In this document: positions 33,109 to 42,500 of the stretch, piece after piece
Layout: every line of letters starts with the position of its first letter
Position numbering within the stretch: position 1 is the first letter of the stretch
Assembly: GCF_007556815.1 (NCBI RefSeq)
Contig: NZ_CP041745.1
Location: 1,465,001 to 1,529,000 of the forward strand
Origin: Paraburkholderia megapolitana
GTDB lineage: Bacteria > Pseudomonadota > Gammaproteobacteria > Burkholderiales > Burkholderiaceae
DNA: 64,000 bases
Direction of reading: 5' to 3'
Program-made: the position numbers and the translations under genes
The notes under the pieces: model-generated
Databases searched by the model: none
Seen by the model: only the letters and a program-made list of their open reading frames with translations
What the model was told of the DNA's origin: nothing

Positions 33109-34932
33109 TCAGAGCACGGCCGTCATGCCTTGCCGGGCCTCGCAGCGAGCGATTTCCGTATCAGTCGCGCTGGAGATCACGACCAGTTGCACGAAGCTGT
33201 TCTGATGCGCATACGGCGCAAAGAGCTGATCCATCACGCTGACGAAGGTCGCGAGACTGACACCGACGAACGCGGTTTCATCGAGTGTGAGGCGCACTTC
33301 GATACCGCGTACGAAGGTCGGCAGCGGCTTGATCGGCATCCACTTCATGCAGGCGCGGTAATCAAGCCCGACAATCCCGTCGATGACGCGCGCAACCGAC
33401 GGCGCCCCCGCACCGACGTGCTGATGCAGCAACGCCTTGAGCCCGGCGAGTCCGAACGAGAACAGATTCGGCGTGAGTTGCGCCACGAGCCGCCACAGCG
33501 CCTGGTTTCTACGCGGCAGCCGCGCGGTGACGCTCGGGCTGCGCAGCATCGAGATGATGCACGCAAACGATGCGTCTTCATTGAGCAGATCGCCGCCCGG
33601 CGCACCGAACGACATACCCGCGGGCAGATCGCGATTGGTGCAGGTCAGCTCGATACCGAGCTGCGTGGCAAACGAAGCGGGCGTGCCGTCCATGCGGACC
33701 AGCGCGATCTCGGTTTCGTAGCCCGGGCGCTGTCGCGCGACCCAGCGGTCGCGATGCGAGATCCAGTAGAGCCCCAACGGGTTCGCGTGCTCGATGTGCT
33801 GCAACGAACGATACGGCGGGATCACGGTGACGGTCTTGCCGGTCGGTTTCTGTTCGGTGACGTGCACCGAATCGATCGAATGTATTTCGGTGTTCGAGAC
33901 GCGTAGCGTTTGCGGGATCACCGGATACGACACGGTCGCGCTTGCGACGCGGATCGGTTGCGCCTCGCGTTTGAACAGGTTGACGATGGGCGTGCAGAAC
34001 AGCTTCAGATGGGTCGCATTCAGCATCTCGAGCCAGCGTGCGACCGGTGAATCGGTAGGCGTGCCGGTGACGGCCAGATGCAGCGTGAGCTTGCGGCACG
34101 GTCCCGCGGCGCGCATCAGTTGCGCGAGCGCGATATCGACGAACTGGAACTTGTCCGGGAAGGCGAAGAATTCGAACAGTAGCCGCAGCGCCCCGGAAGC
34201 ACCCGCGGGCGCATCGAGCAGGGCATCGTGTTCCGCGAGACCGACGGCTTCGAGTGGAACGCGCCCGAGCGGCTTCCACACGCCGCGATTGTCCGCCTCG
34301 ACGAAGGCGGCGGTCGTGCGCATCAGCAAGGTATCCGCGAGCGCCGAGACGAACGGCTGCTCGCCGCCTAGATGAACCCGCAGTGTTTCGGCGCGTGAGG
34401 CCGGCGTGAATTCGCCGGACTCGATGGGCGGCTCGAATGTGATCGAGATCAGACCGGTCGTGGCCGCGGGCAGGCGCGCGCTGGAAGGGGCAATTGCGGT
34501 GACCGAGTAGCGCGCCTGGGTCAGCCGCAACGTCAGGACGGTAACGTCGTACACCGTGCTGAAACGGCACTCGCCGTTGCGCGCTTCGAGCATCGCGCCG
34601 CGCGCGACCGTCACGGCTTCGGTTAGCTGGCTTGCGCGCGGGTCGGCGGCGAACTGGGCGATCGAACACGATGGAATGGCGCGCAGATACTGCGGATACA
34701 GCATCTCCAGCAACGCCTCGGTGAACTCCGGATACTCGTCTTCGATCCGCGTATCGATGCGCGCGCTGAGCAGCGCGAACGACTCCACCATCCGTTCGAC
34801 GTGCGGATCGTCCGAGCGCTCGCCCGACAGCGCGATGCGCGCGGCGATCTTCGGGTTGCGGCCCGCGAAGTCGCGTGCATAGCGCCTTAGCAGCGCCAGT
34901 TCGCGTTCATAGAAAGGAAGTAGTTCTTCCAT
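33109..34932 (-). CDS. tssF: TssF, type VI secretion baseplate subunit (orphan)
   Basis: 607 aa, full length for TssF/VasA. The N-terminus LLPFYERELALLRRYARDFAG, then DDPHVERMVESFALL and DEYPEFTEALLEMLYPQY, are diagnostic. TssF pairs with TssG and TssK in the baseplate wedge. Here no tssE, tssG or other core gene is present. It is the last gene of a minus-strand operon after the 359-aa protein and its membrane neighbour (31-bp gap). It may be a duplicate that adapts the baseplate to this island's cargo, or a remnant. No frameshift is seen. Confidence 0.9.
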   Translation of the reverse strand: MEELLPFYERELALLRRYARDFAGRNPKIAARIALSGERSDDPHVERMVESFALLSARIDTRIEDEYPEFTEALLEMLYPQYLRAIPSCSIAQFAADPRASQLTEAVTVARGAMLEARNGECRFSTVYDVTVLTLRLTQARYSVTAIAPSSARLPAATTGLISITFEPPIESGEFTPASRAETLRVHLGGEQPFVSALADTLLMRTTAAFVEADNRGVWKPLGRVPLEAVGLAEHDALLDAPAGASGALRLLFEFFAFPDKFQFVDIALAQLMRAAGPCRKLTLHLAVTGTPTDSPVARWLEMLNATHLKLFCTPIVNLFKREAQPIRVASATVSYPVIPQTLRVSNTEIHSIDSVHVTEQKPTGKTVTVIPPYRSLQHIEHANPLGLYWISHRDRWVARQRPGYETEIALVRMDGTPASFATQLGIELTCTNRDLPAGMSFGAPGGDLLNEDASFACIISMLRSPSVTARLPRRNQALWRLVAQLTPNLFSFGLAGLKALLHQHVGAGAPSVARVIDGIVGLDYRACMKWMPIKPLPTFVRGIEVRLTLDETAFVGVSLATFVSVMDQLFAPYAHQNSFVQLVVISSATDTEIARCEARQGMTAVL

Positions 34933-34963
34933 GGTCCAGTCGCTGCCTCGATGCTCGGGGGAA

Positions 34964-35731
34964 TCAGCGGGAAGGCCGCGTTGCCTGCCGCAGCCGTGGG
35001 TTCAGCAGCCGGGCGAGACCTGACGTCGCGCGCTCGCGCTGCAATTCATCGACGTTATCGAACGCGAAACGTGTGTTGCGCTGCTTTTCCGCGTGCCTGA
35101 CTTCGGCGATGGAAACGAAGTAGACCATCATGTACCGCAGAAAGATGACAGGCGAGAGAATCACGACGAGCAGGGCGGTTGTCTGGAACATGTCTTTTCC
35201 ATGTGGTCCGATCGTGGCACCGGCTACGGCGACTGCCGCGACGCCCAGCGCGGCGCCGATGCCGGCAAGGGTGCGAGAAGTGCCACCGTTCGATGCGCGG
35301 GCACGGACGATGCGCCTGACCCGAGCGTTCTCGACGACGAGCGTGGGACTCGACAGCGTCGCGGCGAAGTCGCGCCAGTGCGCACGGCGCTCGCGATTGA
35401 AGTACAGCAGATACACCGCGCTCAACAGGATCAGATAGCCGGCTGCCGCGATCCATATCGTACGAACCGGCAACGCGGCGATTTCCGCCACCGTTTCGAG
35501 CAGGGCCAGCGCGAAGAGACAGAAGGTCACGCGCAGCAGGATACCGATGCCCGTGTGATAGGCGGTATAGCTCGTCGCGAAGAATGCCGCGAATATGCAG
35601 AAGGCGAGCGATGCGGCGAGCATCACGGGCAGCAGCCACAGCAACGGTGGGAAGCTTGCAGCAAGCATGGCGCCCGCAACGAGGTTGCACGCGAACATGC
35701 CGAACGGCATCCGGACCAGAATTCTTTCCAT
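34964..35731 (-). CDS. Multi-pass membrane protein, candidate immunity
   Basis: 255 aa with about six hydrophobic segments (roughly 9-25, 28-52, 60-85, 92-110, 154-175, 183-208) and a basic, Arg-rich C-terminus. No family recognised. It lies 21 bp downstream of the 359-aa putative effector and 31 bp upstream of tssF. Membrane proteins directly after a secreted pore-former are typically its immunity protein. That role is inferred from context only. Confidence 0.6.
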   Translation of the reverse strand: MERILVRMPFGMFACNLVAGAMLAASFPPLLWLLPVMLAASLAFCIFAAFFATSYTAYHTGIGILLRVTFCLFALALLETVAEIAALPVRTIWIAAAGYLILLSAVYLLYFNRERRAHWRDFAATLSSPTLVVENARVRRIVRARASNGGTSRTLAGIGAALGVAAVAVAGATIGPHGKDMFQTTALLVVILSPVIFLRYMMVYFVSIAEVRHAEKQRNTRFAFDNVDELQRERATSGLARLLNPRLRQATRPSR

Positions 35732-35752
35732 GTATACGGTCTACCAGTGGGC

Positions 35753-36832
35753 CTACCAGTAATGTCCGGCCGCGAGCTTGTCCCACGAATCGCCGATGGC
35801 TTTGCCGAAGTGACGCGACGTGAACACCTGAACGGCCAGACCGACGCCGAAACCGACGGCGAGCACCGCGAGCACGGGGACTTCGACAGGCGCACCGACC
35901 ACGAGCGCCACCGCGCCCGGCAGGATCGCGCCGGCGCCCCAGCCGGCCAGCCAGCCGGCCGCGTTGGCGGGCTGATTATGCGCCTCGAGGCTCGCGAACT
36001 GATGCAGATTATCGGCATCGATCGCGTCGAAGATTGCCTGTGGTCCGAGCGCGAGCAGTCCGCCCACGCCGACGCCCGTGACGCGACCGCCGATCGTCCG
36101 GCCGAAGCCTTCGAGGCTCAGTGCGTTGCGGGCCTCGAGTGCTTCGAGCGCGGCCTGGCGATAGGCGGGGATGCGCACCACGTTGGCCGCTGCACGCCCT
36201 CTGATGACATAGCCGGCCGCCTGTTTGCCGGCCGGAATTTCAAAGGCCCATTTGCCGTCGACCTGCACCAGCTTCAGCATGCCGCCGAGTTTCTTCTGGG
36301 CCGATTTGATGCCCTGGTTGCCGCCTTTTCTTGCCCACTGCAACAGCTTTTGTCGAGCGGGCTCGGGAATGTCGAGCAGATCCGATGTTTTGGCCTTCTG
36401 GATCAACGAGGCTACGGCACCCGCACCGGTTGCCGTCGTCGCGCTGATATTGCTGGGTGCATAAAACGCATTGAGAATGTCGCCGGTTAGACCGGGGACG
36501 CTTTGCGCTTCTTTATACAGCTGGCCAAACTCGGTTTTACCGAGCGTATCCTCGACTTCGCGTAAAGCACGCTGCAGTTTCAGGAAATCGCTGGCGCGTT
36601 CTTCAGGTGTCAGCGTGTCGTCGTATTTCAGCTCGGCAATCAGATAACGGCAGACGGAAACCGAATCTGCCGGATACAGACCGCCCATATCGACGAGTAC
36701 CGGCATCACGTCGGAGCCCGCGCAACTGCTGGCGCCGAGGCCTGGAATGAACGACGGGCCGAGCTGCCCGGGCAGTCCGATCAGCGGGCTGGGATTATCA
36801 GCCGAGCACACGAAAAAATCGGTGTCACTCAT
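35753..36832 (-). CDS. Putative T6SS effector with hydrophobic C-terminal hairpins
   Basis: 359 aa, no signal peptide. Residues 1-60 are Gly/Pro/Cys-containing and polar. Residues 70-190 are helical and charged. Residues 245-272 and 291-338 are Gly/Ala/Val-rich hydrophobic stretches, the latter long enough for a helical hairpin, followed by a short polar tail. This is the plan of colicin-like and T6SS membrane-depolarising toxins. It is the first gene of an operon with a multi-pass membrane protein and tssF, and it diverges from vgrG. I know no named family for it; effector function is inference. Confidence 0.6.
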   Translation of the reverse strand: MSDTDFFVCSADNPSPLIGLPGQLGPSFIPGLGASSCAGSDVMPVLVDMGGLYPADSVSVCRYLIAELKYDDTLTPEERASDFLKLQRALREVEDTLGKTEFGQLYKEAQSVPGLTGDILNAFYAPSNISATTATGAGAVASLIQKAKTSDLLDIPEPARQKLLQWARKGGNQGIKSAQKKLGGMLKLVQVDGKWAFEIPAGKQAAGYVIRGRAAANVVRIPAYRQAALEALEARNALSLEGFGRTIGGRVTGVGVGGLLALGPQAIFDAIDADNLHQFASLEAHNQPANAAGWLAGWGAGAILPGAVALVVGAPVEVPVLAVLAVGFGVGLAVQVFTSRHFGKAIGDSWDKLAAGHYW

Positions 36833-36995
36833 TGTGGTCCTGTTGAGTTGTTTGTCACACAGGAAAATATTTCCTGGCTCATGCGAGAGATATCATTGGT
36901 CGAGGAAATTTTTTCGTCATCGTTCTTAAACCATTGCTTCGTTAGGACGTTAAATCTTCTACCGCTGACTCGTTTTACCGATGTGAACAATATAT

Positions 36996-37057
36996 TCGCC
37001 GGGCAGATTTGTCAGTACTACTTTCAAGACCGCCCATATTGTATGTGTCTGCCCGGC
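36996..37057. promoter_or_regulatory. Inverted repeat in the vgrG divergent promoter region
   Basis: GCCGGGCAGA (36996-37005) and TCTGCCCGGC (37048-37057) are perfect 10-bp arms 42 nt apart. The second arm ends just before the vgrG ribosome site. The 229-bp region is AT-richer than its surroundings and must drive both arms of the island. The repeat could be an operator or a leader hairpin. Confidence 0.45.
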
Positions 37058-37079
37058 AGGCATGAACCGAGGGAGCGCC

Positions 37080-39002
37080 ATGCAGATGTCCGATTTATCC
37101 AGCATTGTTGGGCTGCAAAACAGCCGGTTGTTTACGCTCAACACGCCACTGTCGGGGCGCTCCCAACTCCTTGTCAACGACTTCAGCTGTAGCGACGAAC
37201 TCTCCCAGCTTTACCGGATGGAGCTCGGCCTGGTGTCGCAGGACCCGAGCATCCAGCTGAAACAGTTGATCGCCCAACAGGTTTGCGCCGAACTGCAGGT
37301 GACGGACGGATCGACGCGCTACTTCAACGGTTATGTCACACGCTTCATTCATCTTGGCACCGACGGCGGACTGGCAACCTATTCGGCCAGCGTACGCCCG
37401 TGGCTATGGATGCTAGGAAGACGTTTCGACACGCGGATTTTCCAGGACAAAAACGTCGAGGACATTCTGAGCGATGTCTTTTCGCAATACTCGAAGCTCG
37501 CTTCGTATGAGTTTCGCCTGCGCAAGGAGCTCAAGCCGTATAGCTATTGCACGCAGTACCGCGAATCGGATCTGAATTTCGTGCGCCGTTTGCTCGAACA
37601 GGAAGGGCTGTATTTCTTCTTCGAACATACCAAGGACGGCCACAAGCTGGTCGTCACCGACGACTCGCAGAGCGCGAAGGCGATCGACGGCGCGGCGTCG
37701 CTGCGCTATGCGACGCGCGAAATGCTCGACGACGAGAACGTCGTGACGAGCTGGCGCGCGGACCGGCAACTCGAGTCGGGCCGTGTCAGCATGAAGACGT
37801 TCGACTACAAGGCACCCGGTGCGCGCCGCTACGTGTCGGCCGATACGACGACCAACCAGGGCGATGCCGAACGCTACGAGATCTACGACTACGTGGGGTT
37901 GCACGGTTTCGATTCGACGGACCGCGGCGAAGAGCTGACGAAGTTCCGGCTCGAAGCGCTCGAAGCGTCGGAGAAAGTGTTTATCGGCGAGAGCAATTGC
38001 CGCACGCTCGCACCGGGACGATATTTCGAACTGACCGGCCACTACGATCATGACTCGTCGGATCAGGACGACAACCAGTTCCTGATTCTGTCGGTGAGCC
38101 ACCACGGTACCAACAACTATCAGTCGCACGACGGTACCGCGACGTATTCGAACAGCTTCGTGTGCATTCGCAAGAAGATTCCGTTCAGACCGACATTGGC
38201 GGCGCCTCGGCCGATGATCGCCGGGCCGCAGACGGCGATCGTGGTCGGGCCGAAGGGCGAAGAGATTTATACGGATGCGATGGGGCGCGTAAAGCTGCAG
38301 TTCCACTGGGACCGGCTTGGGCAGCGCGATCAGCGCAGCTCGTGCTGGATTCGGGTGGGACAGCCGTGGGCGAGTGGCGGCTTTGGTGCGATCCAGATTC
38401 CGCGGGTTGGAGATGAAGTGATCGTGTCGTTCCTGGACGGCAATCCGGATCGGCCGATCGTGATATCGAGCGTGTTCAATTCGCAGAATATGCCGCCGTG
38501 GAAGCTGCCCGATAACGCGACGCAGAGCGGGATGTTGTCGCGCTCGATGAAGGGCGGTTCCGGGAACGCGAATGCGATCCGGTTCGAGGACAAGCAGGGT
38601 GAGGAAGAACTCTGGCTGCAGGCCGAGAGGGATATGCGGACGGAGGTGGAGAACGATGAGATGCACATCGTCACTCACGACCATCGTTGGGCTGTCGGCA
38701 ACGATCACACGCTCAACGTCAAGCATGACCATGTGTCCAATACCGGCAACGACCAGACGGTTTGCGTCGGCAACGGATTCTCGGTCACGGTTGGTGGATT
38801 GCCCGCCGGCGATGCGCCGCCACCGCCCATTCCCGCGGGAAACTATCTGTTGAACGTTACTGAGCAGGTGGTGATCCAGTGCGGCAAGTCGAGTATCACG
38901 ATGACCAAGGACGGTGTCATCAGGCTTGAGGGTGTGCAGATCGTCGAGCACGCATCGGAATACTTCCTGATGCAGGGCAAGAAGATCGATCTGAATCCGT
39001 AG
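37080..39002 (+). CDS. vgrG: VgrG/TssI spike protein
   Basis: 640 aa. The gp27-like part runs to about 370, with QYRESDLNFVRRLLEQEGLYFFFEH as hallmark. The gp5 OB-fold has DAMGRVKLQFHWDR and SSCWIRVGQPWASGGFGAIQIPRVGDEV. A beta-helix needle ends near 640, with no effector extension. VgrG trimers cap the T6SS tube and carry cargo. GGGAG 6 nt before ATG 37080 decides the start; ATG 37062 has none. The eag and rhs genes follow, so it is the dedicated carrier for that Rhs protein. Confidence 0.95.
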   Translation: MQMSDLSSIVGLQNSRLFTLNTPLSGRSQLLVNDFSCSDELSQLYRMELGLVSQDPSIQLKQLIAQQVCAELQVTDGSTRYFNGYVTRFIHLGTDGGLATYSASVRPWLWMLGRRFDTRIFQDKNVEDILSDVFSQYSKLASYEFRLRKELKPYSYCTQYRESDLNFVRRLLEQEGLYFFFEHTKDGHKLVVTDDSQSAKAIDGAASLRYATREMLDDENVVTSWRADRQLESGRVSMKTFDYKAPGARRYVSADTTTNQGDAERYEIYDYVGLHGFDSTDRGEELTKFRLEALEASEKVFIGESNCRTLAPGRYFELTGHYDHDSSDQDDNQFLILSVSHHGTNNYQSHDGTATYSNSFVCIRKKIPFRPTLAAPRPMIAGPQTAIVVGPKGEEIYTDAMGRVKLQFHWDRLGQRDQRSSCWIRVGQPWASGGFGAIQIPRVGDEVIVSFLDGNPDRPIVISSVFNSQNMPPWKLPDNATQSGMLSRSMKGGSGNANAIRFEDKQGEEELWLQAERDMRTEVENDEMHIVTHDHRWAVGNDHTLNVKHDHVSNTGNDQTVCVGNGFSVTVGGLPAGDAPPPPIPAGNYLLNVTEQVVIQCGKSSITMTKDGVIRLEGVQIVEHASEYFLMQGKKIDLNP

Positions 39003-39048
39003 AGCATTGATACCTAAGCGCGCCGCTCCTTAATTCCCGACCAAAGTC

Positions 39049-39480
39049 ATGAAATATCTCACTCAAGAATGCAGTTTCGACATTCCTTCGCTGAATGACG
39101 ATCGTACGGTCAACGTGTTGACGCTGACTCATCCGGAAACACACGGTACCTTCCAGATCGTAGTGAGTCGCGATCAGTTGATTGGCGGCGAGGACCTGAG
39201 CCGATGTATGCAACGGCAGATCGGATTGATGACACGTCACGTCACCGCCTTCAAGGAGATCGCACGCCGGCAGGTTGAAATCGGTGCGCCGGGTTCGCCG
39301 GCGCTGGAACTGGAAAGCACGTTTCGTCAATCGGGCTCGACGTTTCACCAGATTCAGGCGATGACCGTGATCGATGCGCCGAGGCTGCTCGTCATTACGC
39401 TATCGAGCCAGACGCCGCTGACGGATGCGCATCGCGAGGCCTGGCAGCAACTGCTCGCAAGCTATAGCGCGAACGGTTAA
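39049..39480 (+). CDS. Eag chaperone (DUF1795/DcrB)
   Basis: 143 aa of the DUF1795 family. Members called EagR/EagT bind and shield the N-terminal transmembrane segments of PAAR-containing effectors and help load them on VgrG. The Rhs gene downstream has exactly such segments, which supports this role. DRTVNVLTL, TFQIVVSRDQL and ARRQVEIG match the usual pattern. The gaps are 46 bp to vgrG and 91 bp to rhs. Confidence 0.88.
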   Translation: MKYLTQECSFDIPSLNDDRTVNVLTLTHPETHGTFQIVVSRDQLIGGEDLSRCMQRQIGLMTRHVTAFKEIARRQVEIGAPGSPALELESTFRQSGSTFHQIQAMTVIDAPRLLVITLSSQTPLTDAHREAWQQLLASYSANG

Positions 39481-39571
39481 TGGGCGCCGCGTATCCGCGA
39501 GTCTGACAAACGCGCGTCGCACGCAAATGTCGGCTGGCTTTCTCCAACGATGAACTCGGACTGATCTCACC

Positions 39572-42500
39572 ATGTCACTCCTCGCTGCCGCCCGGGTGCA
39601 GGACACCTTCACTCACACTTCGCTGCTGGGGCAGTTGCTCAAAGTCGTGGCTACTGTCGGTGCCGGCTTGCTGGTCGGTCTCGCCATTGGCGCGGCTGCG
39701 GCGTTTATTGTCGGAACGGGCGGGCTGGGGGCCGTGATACTTACCGCGGTTGTGGGTGCGGTGATTTCCCATGTCGTCAATGACATCACGAAGGAAGCGA
39801 CCGGGTCGGACTCTCTGGAAGGCTATCTATCGGAGAAAGCGGGCGAGCTGATCGATAGCCTGATTCCTGGCAACGTAAAGGGCAGCATTGCTACGGGGTC
39901 GACCGATGTTTTCGTGAACAGCCTCGGCGCTGCACGTGCCGCAGGCGTGCCGGCGCCGCCGCTGCCGCCAGGTGTCGAACCTCAATCCATCGCCGATATG
40001 TTCACGCCGGTCGATCAGGACATGGTGGCGTGCCAGAACCATCCGACTCCGAAGGGCGAGTATCTGGCCGAGGGATCGGCGAGCGTTTTTATCAATGGCA
40101 GGCCGGCGTCGCGGATCAAGGATTCGACAACTTGTGAAGGCAAGATCAACACCGGGTCGACTAACGTCAGCATTGGCGGCGAGCGGTTGCGCGTGCGCGA
40201 GGTGACGAGCGAGATGCCGCCGTGGCTTGCGACGATTGCGAAGTATGCGGGGCTGGCGATTGCGATATGCCAGGCGTTGAAGGGCGAAGGATCGCTGCTC
40301 AGCAAGCTCGCCTGCTTCGGGATGAACTTCGCGATCAACGTGGCGGCCGACAAGCTCGTTGGTGCGGCGATGTCGGGGCGGATGGGGAATCCGGTTCATA
40401 TGCCGACCGGCGCGAAGATTCTCGATGGCAATGAAGATCTGGATTTTGTGCTGGATGCGCCGGTGCCGATTGTGTGGCAGCGGTTCTATTCCAGTCTCGA
40501 TCCGCGTATGGAGCGGCCGCTTGGTCGTGGGTGGAACTTGCCGTATGCGGTCGAACTGCAACTGGGGGTGGGAAAAGAACATCCGCATCTGTGGATCGAC
40601 GCGCAAGGACGACGTACGCCGGTTCCCGATCTGCAACCGGGGCAAAAGTATTTCAACCGGAGCGAAGGGCTGACGTTCGCGTGTACCGACGGCGGCCACT
40701 GGATGATCGAGCAGGCTGACGGTACCTGTTTCGATTTCGGTATGCCGCAACCGGATGTGCCTGTGCAGATACTGAGTCCCGTTGTGTTCGAGGATCGCAA
40801 CGCGAACCGGCTGTACTTTTACTACGATGGACAAGGCCGTCTGAACGAACTGACGACGATAGCGGGCCATCGCGTGCAGATCGAATACGACGGACTGCAT
40901 CAGGGGCGGATGTCGCGTGTGATGTTGCATGCGGGGGGCACGACTGAGTGCCTCGTGAGCTACACGTATTCTGAGCGTGGGCAGCTTGCGAGTGTGTCCG
41001 ATGGTGAAGGCTGCGAGCGGCGGCGCTTCGATTACGACGCGGCGGGTCGTATGACCATGCACCGGTTACCGGGTGGAAAGACAGCGTACTACGCGTGGGA
41101 AGAGTTCGACCGCAAAGAGCTTGCTGAAGAAAGTGGTCTGGTCGACAGGGAGGCTCGTGTTGTCGAACACTGGACAGATGATGGTGAGCGTTATCGGTTC
41201 ACGTACGATTTCGCGCAACAGACGACACGAGTAACGGACCATCTTGGCCGCACCCAGCAGTGCGAGTGGAATGCGGATTACCTGGTGACTGCGCATACCA
41301 ATGCGATTGGGCACACCTGGCGCTTTGACTGGAATGCGGAGCGTGGGCTGGCTGGATTTACGGAACCGAACGGTGCTACGACGCGGCTGCGTTATGACGA
41401 TGAGCGCGGGCTGCCTACCGAGCTGACCAATGCGCTCGATCAGACGACGCGGTTCACGTGGCATCCGCTCTGGATGGATCTGGAAAAGAAGACCCTGGCG
41501 GATGGACGGCAATGGCAGTTCGAGTTCGACATGCGCGGCAATGTCGTTGCCGGGATCGATCCGCTTGGACAACGTACGGAATTTAGACTCAATCGCTATG
41601 GCCGTCCGGTGGCGATCGTGGATGCGCGCGGCGGGATCGTGCAGTTTGGGTGGGATCGATATCAGCGGATGATTGCGCGCACGGATTGTTCGGGCATCAC
41701 GACTCGCGCCGAATATGACGCACGTGGACGGATGAGCGCGCTGACCGATGCGTTGGGTCACACGACGCGTTATCGTCACGACGACCGCGACCGGGTCGTT
41801 CATGTGCTCTATGCAGATGGGAGCGAGCAGCGTCGTAACTGGTCGCTAGCGGATGCACTGACGTCGTTCACCGATGGCAACGGACATACGACTGCGTTCG
41901 CATTCGATGCCGCAGGGCGAGTGGCGTCGAGAACCGATGCGAACGGTCATCAGATCGACCTCGAATACGATCCGGCCGGCAACCTGCGCACGTTGTACAA
42001 CGAGGTGCGTGACAGTTACCGGTTTGCGTACGATGCGGCCGACCGTCTTATCGAACAGATTGCGCCGGACGGGGTGCGTGTTGAATATCAGCGCGATGCA
42101 AGGGGCGCGTCAATACGGGTTACGCAGGCGGCAGGTACACCCGAGCAGATAACGCTCGAATTCGAGCGCGACATACTGGGGCGCCTGACAGGCAAGCGTA
42201 CGCCTGAGACCGCGACTACATACGACTACGACGAGACGGGGCGTATCGTGCGGCTTGCGCGCGAACATCTCGATGGCCGCCCAATGGATACGGTAACGTT
42301 TGCGTACGACGAACTGGACCGGGTCGTCGCCGAGACTGTGGAGGCGGTAGGTGACGATGGGCAATCCACGCTCACCGAACTGGTTCACGAATACGACGCG
42401 TTGGGCAATCGTCTTGGCACGGCGTTGCCGAACGGTCGCACCATGAACTGGCTGTACTACGGCAGCGGCCATTTGCACCAGATCAGCTCGAATGGCGAGA

